Assembly (NCBI GenBank): GCA_018402665.1
Contig: JAGYIN010000004.1
Coordinates: 85,415-149,414, forward strand
Length of the DNA: 64,000 bases
Direction: 5' to 3'
DNA from: Schleiferiaceae bacterium
GTDB lineage: Bacteria; Bacteroidota; Bacteroidia; Flavobacteriales; Schleiferiaceae
The notes beneath the pieces were generated by a model. It was not told where the DNA came from, searched no databases, and saw nothing but the letters and a program-made list of their open reading frames with translations. The position numbers and the translations under genes are program-made. Positions 62,213-64,000 of this stretch are shown here, piece after piece. The first letter of the stretch is position 1; every line of letters starts with the position of its first letter.

Positions 62213-63382
62213 ATGTCCAATCCGAAACATTTTGTCATAACTGTCGGCGATTACCGCGATTCTAGCGGACGATATTTCTCACTGCGCACTCCATTCCATC
62301 GCCCCTTAAACCGTGCCCTGCACCGTATCGGCGCAACTTGGAATAAGGAGATTAAGTGTTGGTTGCTTGGATACAGCAAAAAGAATTGGGCCGAGCTTCA
62401 ATCTACTGCCGCCAATTTCGGCACCCTCGAAGTCGTATCCCGTCGTTCGCTCCCAACTGCATTAATTAAAGAGCTCACCAAAGAAACTTTACCCATACTG
62501 GAGCAATACCAGAGCATGCTCTATGCTCGAGGCTATGCACAAAACACCATCACGGCCTACGTACACTTAATGGCTCCCCTTATCGCAGAACTTTATCCTA
62601 CGTTCCCGGATACTTATACCCTTGCCCAAATCAATACCTATCGTGCGACTCGACTTTTTCGAAAATCCAACAGCACCCAACGCCAATTCGTAGGCGCTTT
62701 GAAACTCCTGCTGGCCCTTTATAACAACGCAATAGCACCGTCAACCCTAGTGCGCCCGCGGGCGATAAAGACCACCCCCAAGGTCATTGCCGTCAATCAA
62801 GTTCTGACCATGATCGCTAAAACGCGCAACTTAAAACATCGCTTGATCATATCATTACTTTACTCTTGTGGACTGCGAAGAGGAGAGATTATATCCCTAA
62901 AATGTACTGACCTGAACACCGAACGTGCTACCATTCATATACGTCAAGGAAAATGGGGTAAAGACCGCATGCTTCCGCTTCCTCAATCACTCCTTCCACT
63001 TCTAAGAGAATACGTTCATTTTTTTCAGCCAAAAACCTACCTCTTCGAAGGCCAAACCACCCCGAAATACAGCGCTACCTCCATCGCAAATATCGTCTCT
63101 CGTGCTGCGAAAAATGCTGGGATTTCACAACGCATCACCCCACATATGCTACGACACAGCTACGCTACGCATCTTTTAGAAAAAGGTGTAGACTTGCGCT
63201 ACATTCAAGAATTACTGGGCCATAGCAACATTGACACAACTACGGTATATACTCACGTTGCGAAAAACACAACGCTTTCCATTGAAAGTCCCTTAGACCG
63301 CGCTGTTCGGGACCAATTGGCACAAAAAATCGACTTTAGCTCAAATGAAAATGAATTACCCCCGCAGAAACCAATTAATTAA
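62213..63382 (+). CDS. Tyrosine recombinase/integrase
   Basis: The 389-aa recombinase has three parts. Residues about 1-80 form an added N-terminal domain (FVITVGDYRDSSGRYFSLRTPF, NRALHRIGATWNKEIKCWLL) seen in Bacteroidetes integrases. Then a SAM-like core-binding domain (EQYQSMLYARGYAQNTITAYVHLM) and the catalytic domain with R near 222 (SCGLRRGEIISL), the Lys hairpin GKWGKDRMLPLP, HMLRHSYATHLL (H311, R314), LLGHSN (H337) and Tyr about 346. It ends IESPLDRAV. It lacks the extra helix of classical integron integrases. The downstream attC-like site suggests that it handles cassettes. Confidence 0.88.
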   Translation: MSNPKHFVITVGDYRDSSGRYFSLRTPFHRPLNRALHRIGATWNKEIKCWLLGYSKKNWAELQSTAANFGTLEVVSRRSLPTALIKELTKETLPILEQYQSMLYARGYAQNTITAYVHLMAPLIAELYPTFPDTYTLAQINTYRATRLFRKSNSTQRQFVGALKLLLALYNNAIAPSTLVRPRAIKTTPKVIAVNQVLTMIAKTRNLKHRLIISLLYSCGLRRGEIISLKCTDLNTERATIHIRQGKWGKDRMLPLPQSLLPLLREYVHFFQPKTYLFEGQTTPKYSATSIANIVSRAAKNAGISQRITPHMLRHSYATHLLEKGVDLRYIQELLGHSNIDTTTVYTHVAKNTTLSIESPLDRAVRDQLAQKIDFSSNENELPPQKPIN

Positions 63383-63807
63383 TATCTTAACGGAAACTAA
63401 TAAAAACCTAAATTCTACTTCTTCAACGCTCATAACAACCCAGAAAAAGAACAATAAACCTGTACAATTCCCGATTTACTGGTGGACTTTCTTTCAACGG
63501 GCATAAACCAGAGCATAAAAGAAGTTGTAGACCATAGCATCGAGCATTTATTGATCGTATGGGAATTGACTTTTAGGCTTGGGACCGAGTGGGTGGTTAC
63601 TGGGTGTGCTCGGGGAAATGTGCTCGGGAAATTGGCTACTAGATTTGGGTAGATGGTGGCTACGACATGTGCTCGTAGGACTCGAGGATAGTGGTTACGT
63701 GCTGGTTACGTGATGTTCTCGGAAAATGTGCTGGGATGTGCTCGATCATGGTGTTCTCGGGCGGGTGGCTACTGGATGTTCTCGGGAAATCGGCTGAACC
63801 CTCTACG
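63383..63807 (+). repeat. Non-coding mosaic repeat region between recombinase and attC-like site
   Basis: An AT-rich spacer (63383-63575) has nothing I can name. From 63588 to 63790 short words recur: TGTKCTCG at 63605, 63619, 63668, 63714, 63737, 63752 and 63777 (plus TGTGCTGG at 63727) and GGYTAC at 63594, 63634, 63657, 63692, 63704 and 63765 (approximate). TGTGCTCGGGAAAT and TGTTCTCGGGAAAT are the longest shared versions. The spacing is irregular (10-49 nt), and no reading frame is open through it. It could be a recombinase platform (attI-like) or remnants. Confidence 0.5.
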
Positions 63808-63917
63808 GCCTACAACAATGTATAAAGCACAGGCCTCGGTCGCGTGCTTTTCGTATTTTAACGCAAGCTAATCCAAAAACCACACAACCGGTCCCGTGCT
63901 TTATACGGGGCGTTAGC
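63808..63917 (+). repeat. attC-like integron recombination site
   Basis: A 110-nt imperfect palindrome. The left end is GCCTACAAC (63808-63816) and the right end is GGGGCGTTAGC, ending at 63917, with AAC/GTT cores facing each other. Inner arms GTATAAAGCAC (63820-63830) and GTGCTTTATAC (63896-63906) are a perfect 11-bp inverted repeat 65 nt apart. GTGCTTT occurs again at 63844-63850, which allows an alternative hairpin. The arms are of unequal spacing, as in attC sites with extrahelical bases. It lies 30 nt before the next gene start and 426 nt after the recombinase. Confidence 0.65.
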
Positions 63918-63946
63918 AACCATTATTATTTAATGTCAAAACCTAT

Positions 63947-64000
63947 ATGAAAAATTTGACCCTATTACTACTTCTTTTCATTAGTACGTCCCAAATATAT
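63947..64000 (+). CDS. Start of a secreted protein gene (cut by window edge)
   Basis: ATG at 63947 opens a frame of 18 codons with a typical signal peptide (MKNLTLLLLLFISTSQIY). It starts 30 nt after the attC-like right box and has no -7 box of its own, as expected for the first gene of an integron cassette. The rest lies outside the window, so the product is unknown. Confidence 0.5.
   Translation, partial: MKNLTLLLLLFISTSQIY

Noticed and set aside
63588..63790. CRISPR array
   Set aside because: Repeated words are only 6-14 nt, irregularly spaced and imperfect; no cas gene is near.

Overview
The window comes from a Bacteroidetes chromosome, most likely Flavobacteriales. The lineage evidence is consistent across several independent signs: two secreted proteins end in type IX secretion (T9SS) sorting domains; promoters match the Bacteroidetes -7 box TAnnTTTG; Shine-Dalgarno sequences are mostly absent; methionine synthase is split in two; and LptD, the MCE protein, the HdrB-like/membrane Fe-S pair and the 34.5 kb orphan are of Bacteroidetes type. 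I cannot fix the genus. Almost everything is housekeeping, and the only clearly mobile region is the last 2 kb.

Layout. 1-4.3 kb: the start of an FtsX/LolC-E permease, a frameshift-riddled NamZ (DUF1343) gene, a DUF2911 lipoprotein-like gene, ribH and a TPR membrane protein. 4.3-9.4 kb: recF and a DUF721 gene, trmD coupled to a 2-oxoglutarate oxygenase-like gene, and a fused E1 alpha/beta 2-oxoacid dehydrogenase. 9.5-18.6 kb: a T9SS protein, a glycosyltransferase, a sodium symporter, tRNA-His, a BamA-like barrel, a Nudix-family regulator behind a palindromic operator, a periplasmic thioredoxin and a POT peptide transporter. 18.6-28.2 kb: DPP-IV-like peptidase, ferredoxin and its probable reductase, and a giant T9SS adhesin-like protein. 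Two patches (about 1.1-2.5 kb and 21.8-24.1 kb) are full of small indels that break adjacent, oppositely oriented genes while leaving protein similarity intact; I read these as unpolished sequence more readily than as biology.

28.3-34.5 kb is the methionine/SAM block: metK on the minus strand and metH1-metH2-metF on the plus strand diverge from a 338-nt gap that appears to hold two different SAM riboswitch classes back to back, a SAM-II-type pseudoknot facing metK and a SAM-I S-box facing metH. 34.5-43 kb: a minus-strand run (conserved orphan, HdrB-like protein, HAD-like protein, membrane Fe-S protein, MCE protein, amidase) divergent from lptD, then a glutamine amidotransferase. 43-49 kb: RidA, lipoamide dehydrogenase, an ABC ATPase and thrS-infC-rpmI-rplT. 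49.2-57.6 kb is a menaquinone operon (DHNA-CoA hydrolase-like, menF, menD, menA, menC, then menE after an inverted TonB receptor). 57.6-62.1 kb: threonylcarbamoyl-AMP synthase, transaldolase, SRP RNA, DUF4199, two GT2 enzymes and DUF2200.

The right edge (62.2-64.0 kb) carries a tyrosine recombinase, a region of short mosaic repeats, and then a 110-nt palindromic attC-like element followed at once by the start of a promoterless signal-peptide gene. This looks like the left end of an integron-like cassette system whose recombinase lacks the usual integron-integrase insertion. Together with the riboswitch pair it is the part of the window most worth checking.
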